DNA of 64,000 nt from Daphnia pulex (taxonomy: Eukaryota > Arthropoda > Branchiopoda > Diplostraca > Daphniidae), in NCBI RefSeq assembly GCF_021134715.1, contig NC_060022.1, forward strand, positions 4,965,001 to 5,029,000, read 5' to 3'. The notes under the pieces were generated by a model, which was not told the DNA's origin, did no database searches, and saw only the letters and a program-made list of their open reading frames with translations. Positions 1 through 11,314 of this stretch are shown piece by piece; the stretch's first letter is position 1, and every line of letters starts with the position of its first letter. The position numbers were made by a program, and so were the translations under genes.

Positions 1-59
1 CAACCCCAATAAGTATTGCACAAGATACTTTCATTAACGGTGCATTTTGTTTATTGCAG

Positions 60-202
60 TCATCTTATTTGTTTGTGGGATCCACAAACGTGTCGTGGCC
101 CCTTCTATAGTGGCATCTAGAGCCAGACAAGTTCTGACTGATTTCAACATGTCTTGCGATGACACAGGAAAGCTGATTCTGAAGCCCAGACCCTCATCGT
201 AA
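60..202 (+). CDS. 3'-terminal exon of an unidentified membrane protein (partial)
   Basis: A pyrimidine-rich acceptor ending TTATTGCAG at 59 opens a reading frame that runs to a TAA at 200-202. It encodes about 47 residues. The exon starts with a hydrophobic ILFVCG stretch that looks like the end of a membrane segment, followed by a basic IHKR boundary and a polar tail ending LILKPRPSS. The tail carries a CDDTG motif. The rest of the gene lies upstream of the window. I do not recognise the family; a polytopic membrane protein with a short cytosolic C-terminus would fit. The frame and acceptor are seen directly; the membrane topology is inferred. An exon placed here by chance cannot be excluded. 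Confidence 0.5.
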
Positions 203-2380
203 TGTGATTTTCTTCATAAATGACTAATTATTCCTTATTTTGTAACTGGGGGCTAGAGAGAGAGAGAAAAAAAATAGAAAGCCAGTCTCATCAGCTCTAT
301 TGCATCTCAAGTTTCTGCTACTCGGTTTTTTTTTGATTCCTTGATGTAGGAACGAAGTCGTCGACGCATGCGTCTGTTGCCGTCTGGCGCAACAGAATGG
401 TAAGAAAGGGGGTGTCTCTGGTAACCTTTCAAGAGGGGACTGTCAGTTCCACAGCCAACGTTCTCATGGTGCGGCACGTGAAACCAATCCAAGCGAGCAA
501 TCAGTTTTTTTCATAGAGAAAAATACATTTCCCTGTATCCTTAGGCGACGTCGGACTTGGTTTCATCCTCCGCTTAAACTCTTGAAGGTAATATCACCCT
601 GCCCTCCCCTCTTAGCTAATTTCAAAGTCAAATAATCAAATTTAAAAAAAAAAAGAAAAAAAAAACTTTGGGTCCCGCGGAAACGTGCACTCATTGATCG
701 CAAAGGGAAAAAAAATACCGCGTTCATCATCAGAGAGAGAGTCCCGCGAAGAAGTTTATCCTCGCAAGTTTAATTTGGGAGGGATGAGCATGTCGTCATA
801 TTCGTCTGCGAGGGAGGATCTCAATCCAATCAACAATCTTTTTTTTTTTTCTTCCTTTCTTCCCGGGATTTGTTCTTTTTTTTTTTATCAACGAGGAAAG
901 AAGGGAGAAAAAACAAGGGAGGCAAATGCAATTTGAATCGATCAACTGCTGAAGAAGCGGAAATAAATGTGTGAGAGCGCCTCAAGTACATTCCTTTACT
1001 CCGTCGGCTGCCCTTTTCTTTGTGTCCAACGAGCTGTAGAGATAAAGGAGCTGCTGCTGGAAAGCTTGCGCGGTTTCCATTGCTGCTGTTGGGGATTGCC
1101 GTTTCCGTTGATCGCTTCCGCTGATGGAAACATGTCCCTTCTATCATGTCCTCCACAATAACAAGAGAGAGAAAGAGAAAAGACAAGAATATCCCCCCTT
1201 TTTTTTTTGTAACACACATTTGTACTTGTGCAAACTCTCTCGGCTGCTCGATTTATTTTCCCCCTTTTTCTTCTTCTTCCACTTTCATGTCGGCCACTTT
1301 TTTTCTTCGGGGGTGTGTTTGTGTTTCTCCATATACCAACTCCCTTTTCTTTTAAAAACGTGGTAGTAGAGAAAAAGAGAAGTGAATTGATTACACATTC
1401 GTTGTGGGGGCAAAGAAGAAAAAGAAGCAAAAAAGTTTGTGTTGTGTTTAGGTCGCCAGGGGGGCTGGAGTTCTTTTTTTCTTTCCCGGCCCATAATTAC
1501 ATTGTTGTGTTTGAGTTTTTATTTTTATATTTTTTAGAAAATAAAATAAAGTTTTGACTTTTTTTGCTGCTCGGTGGCTCGGTAATCATTCGTGAAAATT
1601 AAAGGGGGAATGTTGAATAACGCCGGGGTACATTCGTTTGGGGAGGGGGGGCGATATATACATTTTAATCAATGTCTGTTGTTGTTTCTTTTCTTTAAAA
1701 AATCGCTACTACTAACCATCCAATTATGCGTATGGGGAAGGTTCCCTCATCCGAACAAACCAATCATCCCTTTTATTCTTTGAACGAAAAAGAAAAAAAA
1801 AAGATCTTATGAAACATTCCAAGTGGCAACCCCTCTGAAGCATTTTATCCTGCCAGCAGGCGACTGTTTCGTCTTTCAGTTTCATCGGATGGGTTTTTTT
1901 TTTTATTTTATTTTTTCTCTCTCCTTACATCGGGGTGCGGATGATGATGAGAAGTGTGTGTGTTAGCTCTGGGGTTCGTTATTGGGCGTGTTTGTTATAG
2001 TGGAGCCGCTCGCGCTTGTCGCCAACCCACTTGAGTGGCAGAGCGCGCACAGCTCTCGAGAAAACTATTTGGTGTTTGGGGGGGAGTTAGAAGAGAAGAG
2101 AAAAGAGGGCACTCAATCGCACGACGTCTACACATCAACTCTCGTTTGACTCGTTTTTTCTTTCTTTTTTCTTTTTCCTTTTCTTGTTTTTATAGGGCGA
2201 CGACGTGCAGTGCTGTTTGGATACAATAGCCCGACTGATTTCTCGCCCTTGTGTGTGTGTCTCTCTGTGTGTGTGTGTGTGTTGAGAGAGTGATTTCTCT
2301 CTTGGTGAAAAGAAAAGAAAAAACAACCCCAAGGATGAAGAAGAAACTGGAAGCTGTTCCTCCTGTTACGAGGGCAAACA
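203..2380. other. Intergenic DNA with homopolymer and GA/TG tracts
   Basis: This stretch separates the terminal exon of the upstream gene from the beat-like promoter. It is dominated by A and T homopolymers, GA-rich runs and a TG microsatellite at about 2250-2282. Several open frames exist on both strands, but their translations are poly-Phe, poly-Lys or poly-Ser and show no family signature or consistent splice sites. I see no gene here. Confidence 0.6.
2250..2282. repeat. TG/TC microsatellite
   Basis: A (GT)n run interrupted by CTCTCT and then resumed. It lies about 100 bp upstream of the TATA box of the beat-like gene. It is a likely polymorphic simple repeat. Confidence 0.85.
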
Positions 2381-2388
2381 TATAAAAG
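2381..2388 (+). promoter_or_regulatory. TATA box of the beat-like gene
   Basis: TATAAAAG lies 180 bp before the start codon of the beat-like gene. A pyrimidine-flanked CATCACTC at about 2418-2425 lies roughly 35-40 bp downstream and could serve as initiator. This would give a 5' leader of about 145 nt. The match to the TATA consensus is seen; its use as a promoter is inferred. Confidence 0.5.
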
Positions 2389-2567
2389 GAGCCCCGACGA
2401 GCGAATTGATCGACCGACATCACTCACACGGTCTGGGTTTGGGTGTTGAAGGGGGGAAAGGCAAACCCAAGTGCGAATAAAAGAAGAAGAAGAAAAAAAA
2501 AGAATTTTGAGGAAAATATATTTATATACACCAAAGTCGATATAGAGAAGAAAGTCGGAGGCTGAAA

Positions 2568-5500
2568 ATGTCTTCTTGGTCCGTCTTGGCACTGCTCATT
2601 CTCCAGCACGTCACCTACAAATGTAAGTTTTTTTTGGAAAAATGCAACATTTCCCATTCAAACTGTCGTCGCCGATCCTTCCGCCCCTCCCTATCGCATA
2701 CATAGAAGGACCACCTTCCATTTTTATTTTCTTCTTTTTAATTCGGTTCTTCTTAATAAGTCGATACCGAAGTGGAGGAAATCGATCGACAACATTTTTT
2801 TCTTTTTTTTTTACCGGGATCCATCCACAACAGAGTCCGTGATTGAAAACCGAAAATCCTTCTATTGGGCTTTCAGCCGGTCCCTCTTTTGTCCGGCATC
2901 GATATATAATTCCCTTTTGATCAACTCGACCATTTATTCGCAACGTCGTCTAGTTATTATAATATCATGGTCCAGACACACACAAAAAGTTCCCCCCATT
3001 AAATTCTACCTGTCATCCGCCCAGAGTACTACTACATATAAGGGCGGATTGATCTTTGCTATAAATAATTGGTTTAGAATTTAGTTTCAAAAATAAAAGA
3101 AAGAAATTGAATTTAAAAAATAAGAAAAAATTTATGGACGGTTGAAAATGTCATTTTTTTTGTGTCTGGGTGCATTGCTGAGTGCAGGTGACGCCTTGGT
3201 CATCACGCAAATGGTCGTTCCCGGTCACGTTCAACGAGGATCGGATTTTGTTCTGCGGTGCCTGTACGACCTAGACGGTGACTCCTTGTACTCGGTCAAG
3301 TGGTACAAGGGCTCTCACGGTACTTCTGAATATTCAAATAAATCAAAAAATATTATTCATAACCACAAAAAAAAATCCCAAAAGTTTGAAAAAGTTTCGT
3401 GCTGAAAAATTTCCTTCAATTTATCCCGGACGACTTATAGAATTCTTTGGCTACGTCCCCAAAGAGACGCCGCAATTCCGAGTCTTCCCTTGGTCGAATT
3501 TCACCATTCACGTGAGTCAACAATTTACACACACACACACGTTGAACTTAGATGCACGCGCGGCGCACAGCATAGACTGACAATGCTCCCTGTAAATAAC
3601 TTGTTCTTTTTTTCTTCTTCTTCTATCTGCGGGCTCCTTTTTACTTTTCTTTTCTTTAACTCCCGCCGTGCCCAATCCCGTCGTCGGCGTGATTTTGGTT
3701 TGTTTGTTGTCGTTTGCCAGAATGGGGCGCAATCAAAGTTTGTCCATCCGTGAGCTGTCGAAAAGGAGGGGGGGAGGGCGCGTGTTTGCCCAGAAACTTG
3801 CACACAAGTTGGGGGACCTTATAATATTGACTCATCTTCTTTTGTGTCAAGCATGTTTAATTACAGGACGGGCCAGAGCCCTAGGAGCGCATGGTGCACC
3901 CGTACAGTTGGCATACCCCAAATCCTTGCTCCTTCCAGTTGTGTAGGAGCGATTAAGTGCAGCACGCCGTCGTCGTGTGCATTCCCGACAAGATCCTTGC
4001 CCATGTAGACACACATTTCCATGGGTTCTATAGTAGTACGGTAGTGTATAGTGTAGTAGTACGGTAGTAGTCGTCGTACTCGAGTCTGAGAGTTTTGTGC
4101 GCTTTAGGTTTATTATACCTCCGGGATGAGGAAAAGGAGCACATGTACATGTAATACTCTGCTGCTGCACGTATAGTAGACTGTCACGGGGCGGCTTATA
4201 TTTGCATACGTGAAATGGATGGGAAATGTTGGAGCAGCCAGCTACTACCGACGCTCGGCGGTGCCATTATTCAAAGTTCCTTTTGCTTATAGCTCTTCTT
4301 ATATGTACTACTCTCGCCCCCGTATACCATGCTGGCGCTAGCTGTAGCTCTCGTGTTCAAGTAGTTGCTTCGACAATTAGTCCAGCTTCATTAAGTTGGT
4401 CTTACATGACGTCACTCCATGTGTGTGTATAGAGCGGGAGCGGGAACGTTTTTTCTTTAGATTTTTATTTTAAAAAATAGAGAAAGAAACGCCCAATTAT
4501 ATATCTCTTGGCCGCTTTTTTTTCCCCCTTTCCTATTTATATCAGAGTCTAACTTTTTCCCTTTTATTTTTCTCTCATTATACTTACCCGAAAGTCAAAT
4601 ATAATGGCCTTGGTGATGTACACTCACGAGTTATTGCCATTTCCTGTCTTTTCTTCCAATAACTGTCGGTACTAACCAATTCCAGGGCTTCATTATACTT
4701 GCGCAAACTTTGGATATATGTGTTTTTTCTTTCTCCTTTCGACAACTCTGCTATAAACATATTTGAGAGTACGTAGGTTTTATTGGAGAAACAAAAATAG
4801 ACTTGCGGGAAGGGGGGTATATATAAGAAAATCAATTCCCCGAGATTTTGTTTGTCATTTCTTATATATAAACGTATCCATGACAGAGAGAGAGAGAGGA
4901 AAAAAAACAGGGGGTAGAAAGAAAAATAACAAGAGAGTCTGTTGTATTGATATATATACGCGGTGTATTGCCATAGCTGGCGGCGGGTAGATAATGTCGC
5001 CCAAGAGAGACAGGTTACATTCAAGTGATTCCACATATAATATATATATATAAAAATATCGACAGCAGCAGCAGCAGCAGCAGCTGGCGACTTTTTTTCA
5101 CTTTCAGCCGACTGCTACTCGCTTGAAAATCCTATAAAAATATCCTGGCCACATTGTTGTTTGTCTGACAGATATACTACGTATATATATATATATACTG
5201 TAGGCACCTTTGACGTCTCCTCATATTGTTATTCCCCATAACACACACAAACGGGATCTATATAAAAAAATATAAAAAGTCGGTCGGGATTTCGCGGTAG
5301 ACGGCTGCCGCTTTCACTATGACAAACATGGCCGTCATCTATAAATATATTCGTCGGATTTGTACGCATCGGTTATCAATCTATTGGCCATATCGTCCTA
5401 TATATATATGTACGCAAAGTTTCGTAGAAATTCAATTCCTCTTTTTTATTTTGTTCACTTATTGACGTGTGTATCCGCTGTCAAGTCTTCAAGTTAAATC

Positions 5501-7548
5501 GCTAATGGCACCGCCACCCTCATACATCAAATCTGCATCTTTTTTGATTCTCCGGTGGCGGTTATTTATATGTAAAGTTTCAATAAAAGAACGTGAGTGG
5601 CATGCTATTGGGTTTTTTCCACGTATTCCCCCCTCCCGCTGTAAGTTGCTGTTGTTGTTGTTGTTGCTGTCGTCGTCAGCTATGGTGTAATCTGATGGGC
5701 GGGTCTCGCAGATGTCGCGTCCCATAACGCCAATGGAGCGGCATCAGCTGCTGCGCTCAGATCAAAATCGATTTATTCCACACCATTTCTCCTTGTCTTT
5801 TTCCCTTTTATCGACTTAATCAAATTAAATCTTATGTACTTCTTTTATATATCTCGCCAGTACGACGAGCTAGAAATTGGCAAAGTTCACCTGAAAGCCG
5901 TCACCCGCGAAGCCGAGGGCAGGTACGTACAATTAACGGCTTGAATTATTTCCCTGCGCAGCAATTGAATGATGTAAAAGATGTAATCAATTGGATGTTT
6001 CTGGGCGCAGGTACAAGTGCGAAGTATCGACCGAGGCCCCGCACTTCAACACCGACTACCGGGAAGAAAACCTCACCGTTTACGGTTAGTTGGATTCCGG
6101 CTGGAAATGACATTTCAACTTTTTGGAACCAAAAAAGCAAAAGATTTATTTCATTTTTTTTATTGCTTTTTTTCCTTATACGTTTCCTATTGTCCGGGTG
6201 ATTCTCTATATCCATACGGGAATAAATAGACATTTACAGTGACGGCCCTTCCATGGTTGGTAACCCTACCAACGATCTGAAACCGGGCAACCAGCTCCGA
6301 TTCACCTGCTCTTTTCGTAAATCCAGACCCAAACCGATTCTCTCCTGGTTCGTAGACAGTCAAGAGGTACTACCATTCTCTCATTCTTTTCTATAATATA
6401 CTACTACGTAGTAGACATATAACGCAAACAACAAGGGAATAAAACAGACAGGTCGGACAGAATCGTCCGCTGATGCATGAACTTAATGAGCTCCGGAAAT
6501 CCTTGGCAACTGCCAATGTTTCGCCCGCATAATAATTTTGATCATTCGTCTCGATGACGAAAGTTGGGGGCGGTCTAATATAGGTACACGTATATTATCA
6601 AAGTTAATTCATTTTGGCTTTTGTGATTGTCCACCAGACGATAAACAAAGTGGAGTCTCGCTACGTAATGGAATCTGCGCTGGCGGCCTCGGCGGACAAG
6701 AGTAGCGGAAGCGGGATGGAATTGTGGTCGGCCGAATCGGAATTGAGCTACTGGCCGACGGCCAGGCAACTGGAAAGAAAGTTTCTCAACGTGGCCTGCC
6801 GGGCCGTCGTCCTCAACGAAAGCATTTACCAGCGAGTGGCGTCGACCAACGTGACGACAGCGTCGGCGCTGACCGTTCAGCTCCAGCAGCAGGTGCAGCA
6901 ACGATCCCGTTCTTCCATTCCATCCGACCGGAGCAGCAGCAGCAGTTCTTCTTCCGGACAAGTTTCAGCTTCCATGGCCTCCTCCCATCACAGCCGCGAT
7001 TCCTACTCTCTATCAGCGGCCAGCAAAGGTATAATATACACGTCCGTCCGTCCGTCCGTTTGGAGAAGAAAAAAACAGTTTGATCGATGACTCGACGGAC
7101 GTTGTCAAAAGAATCTCCCACAGTCGGCTGTCAGGTTTTCATGGCCGGCCAGCAGAAAGAAAGAGAAACGGGAAATCTTTTTAGTTGATTGAATGGCAAA
7201 AGTATAGCGGACGTCCTAAAAACTTTCTTCTTCTTCTTTCCATTTTTGTTTTTTCTATCTAACTGTTATTTACTTTTATTTTGGAAGGGGGGCGACTGTC
7301 GTCTTAGATTGTTGTGTCATTTCCTTGTCGCGATAGAGCGTCGGCGGGATATGTGTGACGCACGCGGGTAGAGATGCTCGTAACAAATATCCCCGGCTGA
7401 TTGTCGATTTTTCTCTTTTTATTCTTTTTTGGTATTTTCTTTTCTCGGCTCTATAGGACAAGGAGGATCGAGCAACGCCCGACCGATTGTCGTCCTCCTG
7501 GAATTATGGCTCTTTGTCGTCGGTCTGAGTGCCGCCCTTCTCAGTTGA
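2568..7548 (+). CDS. beat: Beaten-path (Beat) family immunoglobulin protein
   Basis: Eight exons join in phase: 2568-2622, 3188-3319, 3441-3511, 5861-5922, 6011-6084, 6230-6366, 6638-7028 and 7457-7548, giving about 337 residues. The protein has a signal peptide (residues 1-18) and an Ig domain between the cysteines of VLRCLYDLDGD and RYKCEVS, with the hallmark LYSVKWYKG and a FxGYVPKETPQFRVFPW block. A second Ig domain runs from RFTCSF to NVACRAV. A Ser/Gln-rich stalk and a hydrophobic C-terminus (residues about 315-337) follow, suggesting a GPI or membrane anchor. N-glycosylation sequons occur at NFT, NLT, NES and NVT. Beat proteins are arthropod neuronal adhesion molecules that control axon defasciculation through Side-family partners. 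Intron 3 (3512-5860, 2.35 kb) is unusually long and falls inside the first Ig domain. Which Beat paralogue this is cannot be settled from sequence alone. Confidence 0.88.
5063..5084. repeat. (CAG)7 microsatellite in beat intron 3
   Basis: Seven uninterrupted CAG units lie inside the long third intron of the beat-like gene, close to TATA-rich simple repeats. Confidence 0.9.
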
Positions 7549-8846
7549 CGTGACGTTGTCATCGACGCCTGGCATCTTCGCCCGTAATCAATTTTCAATT
7601 CTCCCCCCATCTCCTCCGTTTTTGTTTCTATTCGATTTTTTTTTTCCTTTTTCTTATACGATCGGCCAACCTTTGCCCGTCGTCAATAATAAAAAAAAAA
7701 AAAAAAAATTATTATATTTGACTTGGAATCGAGCCAGCGGGAATGTATCGATATTTCTTCTTCTCCCTGGAAGAAAAAAAAAGAAATGTACTTAATCCGG
7801 TTTTTTTTTTTTTGTTTCCTTTTCTTTCTTGTTTAACATGATTCCAGAAAAAAAAGGGGAAATGTTTTTCCATACATATTTATAAATATCATATTTTGCC
7901 ATTAACCCACTGCGGTATCACCGCGCCGCATCTCAACAGCCCAAAAAAAAACAAAAAGAAAAATAAGAAAATACGTATATTCGAGCTATCATTTCCTTGT
8001 TGTATAATCAATGAAAACGTGACGATCAAATCCCCCACCGGAAAAAATTCTAAAAATAATTTCTATCCAAAACTTATAAAAAAGAAAGAAAAAAGAAAAA
8101 TGAAAATCATTTATTAGATGTGCTGTGGTTTCACGCGTCTTGGGGCTCAACGTGTTCTAATATAATATATATAACTAAATATATATATCCATCTAATTTG
8201 TGAAAACCCAAAAAAGAAGAAGGCGTCTAATAATAATTGTAATGTGTTGTATATGTCATCGTAATCGGCTATATACCATATAATAATAAGAACCACCACC
8301 ACCATTATTATTACAATCTCTATATATATACTGTCGCCCGGCTCTCTTCTGTTCTCTCTCCTCTGTGTGTGTGCGTGTGGCTGGGACGATGGGCTTTAAG
8401 AAAGCTCATCTGCTGCTGCTGCTGCTGTACTTCTTCTTCGTGAATTGGCGTTTGTAATAATACACGAAAGCGTTGCGCCATAGGCGTGGCTCATTTATCT
8501 GCGTTGCCATCCGTCTTATTCCTCTAACCCGCGCTTTTGTTTTCCTATTTTAGTTTTCCGGATTTAAGTTGAGTTTCCCAAACGACTTGCTATTGAAATG
8601 AGCGACGGGCCCAGAAGTGTCTATTTTATAGATGTGAAAATCGAATTCATCTATTGTAGTCACGCCCAGCCCTGGGGGCAAATGACGACCGCCTAGACAC
8701 GACCACTCGCATTCCAGCGATAGATCCATCGATATAAAAGACGGCCGACGAAAATTTACGGCCTGGTACTATGGTTTTATTGCTATTATTAGGAGAATGA
8801 ATGCGAGAAGAAGAGAGAACATGAAATAACTGCGTCGATGACAGGT
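7549..8846. other. 3' flank of the beat-like gene and intergenic DNA
   Basis: This stretch holds the probable 3' UTR, A/T homopolymers and TATA-rich simple sequence. A 22-codon frame at 8389 (MGFKK followed by a leucine run) arises from a CTG repeat and resembles a signal peptide, but nothing supports it. No gene was recognised. Confidence 0.55.
7688..7693 (+). terminator. Poly(A) signal candidate for the beat-like gene
   Basis: AATAAA lies 140 nt after the stop codon, directly before a genomic A-run. The A-run also makes a chance match likely, so confidence is moderate. Confidence 0.4.
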
Positions 8847-8972
8847 CCCCCCCCCCCAAAAAAAAAACCTTTCCCACACATCTTCCAACTATTTTGTCTG
8901 TTTGCGGGACAAACTTCTCGTTTTCAACAGTCTCGTTCAACCATTGGTAATAATTTTTTCTTTCTCGTTGCA
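8847..8972. repeat. C-tract/A-tract repeat family, copy A
   Basis: Eleven C and about ten A are followed by CCTTTCCCACACATCTTC and then a block containing ATTTTGTCTGTTTGCGGGAC and TTCTCGTTTTCAACAGTC. The same order of blocks recurs in copy B about 324 bp downstream, and the start of it recurs again at 9789. The family is not known to me; a degraded mobile element is possible. Confidence 0.7.
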
Positions 8973-9164
8973 CATTTTCATGTTTAAGTGAAATGAGCTG
9001 AAAAATTTCGCTTGTATTTAAAATCATACTTGATAACGACTTGATGATGTCGTTCGATTTGGATGAATACGGATCATCCATTTTTTCATCTTCGTAGATA
9101 ACAGTCATGGCCTGCATTTGGGAGACCCCTCAAGATTGCTTAAACCCAAAATAAGCTTGAATAA

Positions 9165-9297
9165 ATTCTGTAAAAAAATCACTTTAACAAAACCCTTCCC
9201 ACACATCTTCAAATTATTTTGTCTGTTTGCAGGACAAACTTCTCGTTTTCAACAGTCACGTCCAACAATTGTCCTATTGGTAACCATTTTTTCTTTC
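9165..9297. repeat. C-tract/A-tract repeat family, copy B
   Basis: After AAAACCCTTCCCACACATCTTC this copy shows the same ATTTTGTCTGTTTGCAGGAC and TTCTCGTTTTCAACAGTCAC blocks as copy A, with a few substitutions and a small insertion. Both copies continue into a TTGGTAA(C/T)...TTTTTTCTTTC segment. The homology is seen directly by eye alignment. Confidence 0.7.
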
Positions 9298-9788
9298 GGG
9301 GAGGGGGGAGGCTACCCCCGCTTCCCTAATTTAAATGAAAGAAATGATATTTTACATTGGTTGTTATGCATGTTATGCATTGCACCAATATTCTTGCGAC
9401 GAATAGAAAACATCACCCCCTCCTTGACTCAGCCCCAGAATATAGTAAATTTAACCAGTTTATACTTTCGCAAAAACCCCCTCTCTACCCAAACTTTGGA
9501 GAAACTTAAAGTGGTACACCGAAAAAAAAATTTCCTTTTAAGAAAAGGAAACTTCTGTCGAGAAAACTTACAGTGGTACACCGCCTGTTGTATGGTTAAA
9601 TAAATTACAACCCAACAGTTGAAAGAATGCAAAGTTAAGAATATCAGATCAAATGAAAATTTGTTCTGCACATTTCATCGTGCAGGTCCAAAATAATGTC
9701 TTGGTGTTCGTGCCAGGCGTAGCAAACTCGATTGACCGCTACTAAACGCTAAATCACCCTCTCCTTGACCTTGACCACCAACCCCCTG

Positions 9789-9835
9789 CCCCCCCCCCCC
9801 CCAAAAAAAACCCCTTCCCACCCATCTTCAAACTT
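9789..9835. repeat. C-tract/A-tract repeat family, truncated copy C
   Basis: Fourteen C and eight A are followed by CCCCTTCCCACCCATCTTC, matching the start of copies A and B. The similarity stops after AAAC, so this copy is truncated. Confidence 0.6.
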
Positions 9836-9840
9836 TCCTG

Positions 9841-9882
9841 AACGAAAGAGAAACGGACCTGTAACGAAAGAGAAACGGTCCT
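9841..9882. repeat. Tandem duplication of a 22-bp unit
   Basis: AACGAAAGAGAAACGG(A/T)CCTG occurs twice in direct succession with one substitution. It lies directly upstream of the exon-like frame at 9903. Confidence 0.8.
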
Positions 9883-9902
9883 GCCCGTTTCAATATCGGT
9901 AT

Positions 9903-9972
9903 ATGCATAAATTTATTTGCATATTTGGTATCATTGCCTTCGTGGGTATAGGAATCCTAATCGGATTCTATG
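9903..9972 (+). other. Exon-like frame encoding a possible signal anchor
   Basis: An ATG opens 23 codons encoding MHKFICIFG followed by a long hydrophobic Ile/Gly/Val stretch ending IGFYG. It ends exactly at a strong splice donor (ATG|GTAAGT). The shape, a short basic N-terminus, one membrane helix and a donor, is typical of a first coding exon of a type II membrane or secreted protein. No downstream exon was found, and the surroundings are repeat-derived, so it may be a decayed gene fragment or chance. Confidence 0.25.
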
Positions 9973-10112
9973 GTAAGTAGGCCTAAACTTTAAAATGTAC
10001 AGTATCATATTTAACCTAAAAATCCTAAAATGTATCTTAAAACAGCTGGTAAACAAACTATTACTATATATGGAAATTTGGATAACTATACTTCTATGGT
10101 AAGTAGGCCTAA
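9966..10112. repeat. Pair of exact 21-bp direct repeats carrying a splice-donor sequence
   Basis: The segment TTCTATG followed by GTAAGTAGGCCTAA occurs at 9966-9986 and again, unchanged, at 10092-10112. Each copy contains a consensus donor. An exact 21-mer 126 bp apart is unlikely by chance and points to a local duplication. Confidence 0.8.
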
Positions 10113-10240
10113 GTCTTTCTACATATTAAAAGTAGAAAGAGAGAATCATTTATTGGTTGTGAGTGACATGACTGACATCACACCCAGTTCATCGCAAAAA
10201 CCCCAAAAACCCCCTCTCTACCCCTCTCTACCCAAACTTC

Positions 10241-10330
10241 GGTGGTATGGCAATAAACTCAAATGGCAGCAAGTGTGGAATTCCACACTTGCTGGCACAG
10301 TGGCACTTGACTCGCCGACACCAACCAAAA
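10241..10330. repeat. Foldback repeat copy 1 with a perfect 28-bp palindrome
   Basis: The unit reads GGTATGGCAATAAACTCAAA, then an inverted repeat, then a segment including GACTCGCCGACACCAACC. The inverted repeat at 10267-10294 is perfect: arm CAGCAAGTGTGGAA followed without a spacer by its reverse complement. A diverged second copy lies about 200 bp downstream. Confidence 0.75.
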
Positions 10331-10439
10331 GTTTTTTTTTTGAAATTAATTTTTATTTAATTACCAACCCCTCGGTTTTTTTCTTCAATTCAACCGCCTA
10401 CAGCCCTACAGGGTAGGCCCTACCCTGTTGAGAGCACCG

Positions 10440-10530
10440 GTGATGTGGCAATCAAACTCAAATTGCGGCAACTGTGGAAAATTATTCCTCAATTGCTGCG
10501 ACTTCACGCGCCGACATCACCGACTACTCT
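10440..10530. repeat. Foldback repeat copy 2 (diverged)
   Basis: The order of blocks is the same as in copy 1: GATGTGGCAATCAAACTCAA, an imperfect inverted repeat (arms around GCGGCAACTGTGGA and TCCTCAATTGCTGC), then CACGCGCCGACATCACCGAC. The inverted repeat is retained with several mismatches and a larger loop. A foldback or MITE-like element would fit, but no terminal repeats or target-site duplications were identified. Confidence 0.65.
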
Positions 10531-11314
10531 GAATTGTTTGCCCGTTTGACAAGTCAATATGAAACAAACGCAGGCGTGAATAAACTGCAAAACGATAACT
10601 ACCTCCTCATCTAGTAACAGACCCGCCTTTGGACGAAATTGGAGTGACTATTGTTGTTGATGGTTGATGCTGTTTTGAGTAGGAACGTGGGTTTTCTTTA
10701 GATTCTTGTTTCACTTTCGATGTTGGAAATGAGCTGAAATCTGAAACTCGTTCACCACCCACCAGTTCCTTCTTTTTCCCATTTTCAGGCCCAATTCAGA
10801 GAATAGTTAAACGCTGTATTGACTATTGAGCGCTATTGAGAGAGAACTCAAAAATACTGATTTTTAACGCTATTTTTGGCCAACTCTTTGGCTCTCCAAA
10901 TGAGCCAAACGAGTTGGCTTAGGACATCTCTTTTTCAATATTGATTTCAAATGTGATCACGGGATACTATAGGCTACCTTCTTCCTTTTTCACCGCTCTT
11001 TTTTTTCTATTCGAAACTTTTTTTTTACCTTTTTGGCGTGTCATATGTTATATAATAACGGTAACAAAAATAAAAAAAATGTACAAAAATGAAAACCATT
11101 AACCATTTTTATAAAACTTTTTAATTTATTTTATTGAAAAAAGAATTTGATTCGCCGCTGTCGCCAAACACTCAGGGGGAATGGCGATATAAATCGATTC
11201 GAGTAAATGAGAGATTGTAATATTATATGTATGGTCAGTCACCGTTGATCGAATCACATATCACACATGTATCATGTAGCCATGTACTAGTAAATTTTAT
11301 TTTAGCCCGTCCAA
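10531..11314. other. AT-rich intergenic DNA between repeat patches
   Basis: No open frame of note, no splice-consistent exon and no RNA gene were recognised. The sequence has fewer simple repeats than its surroundings. Confidence 0.5.

Noticed and set aside
8389..8457. 22-codon signal-peptide-like open frame
   Set aside because: The hydrophobic run is produced by a (CTG)n repeat and a TTC repeat; nothing downstream supports a gene.
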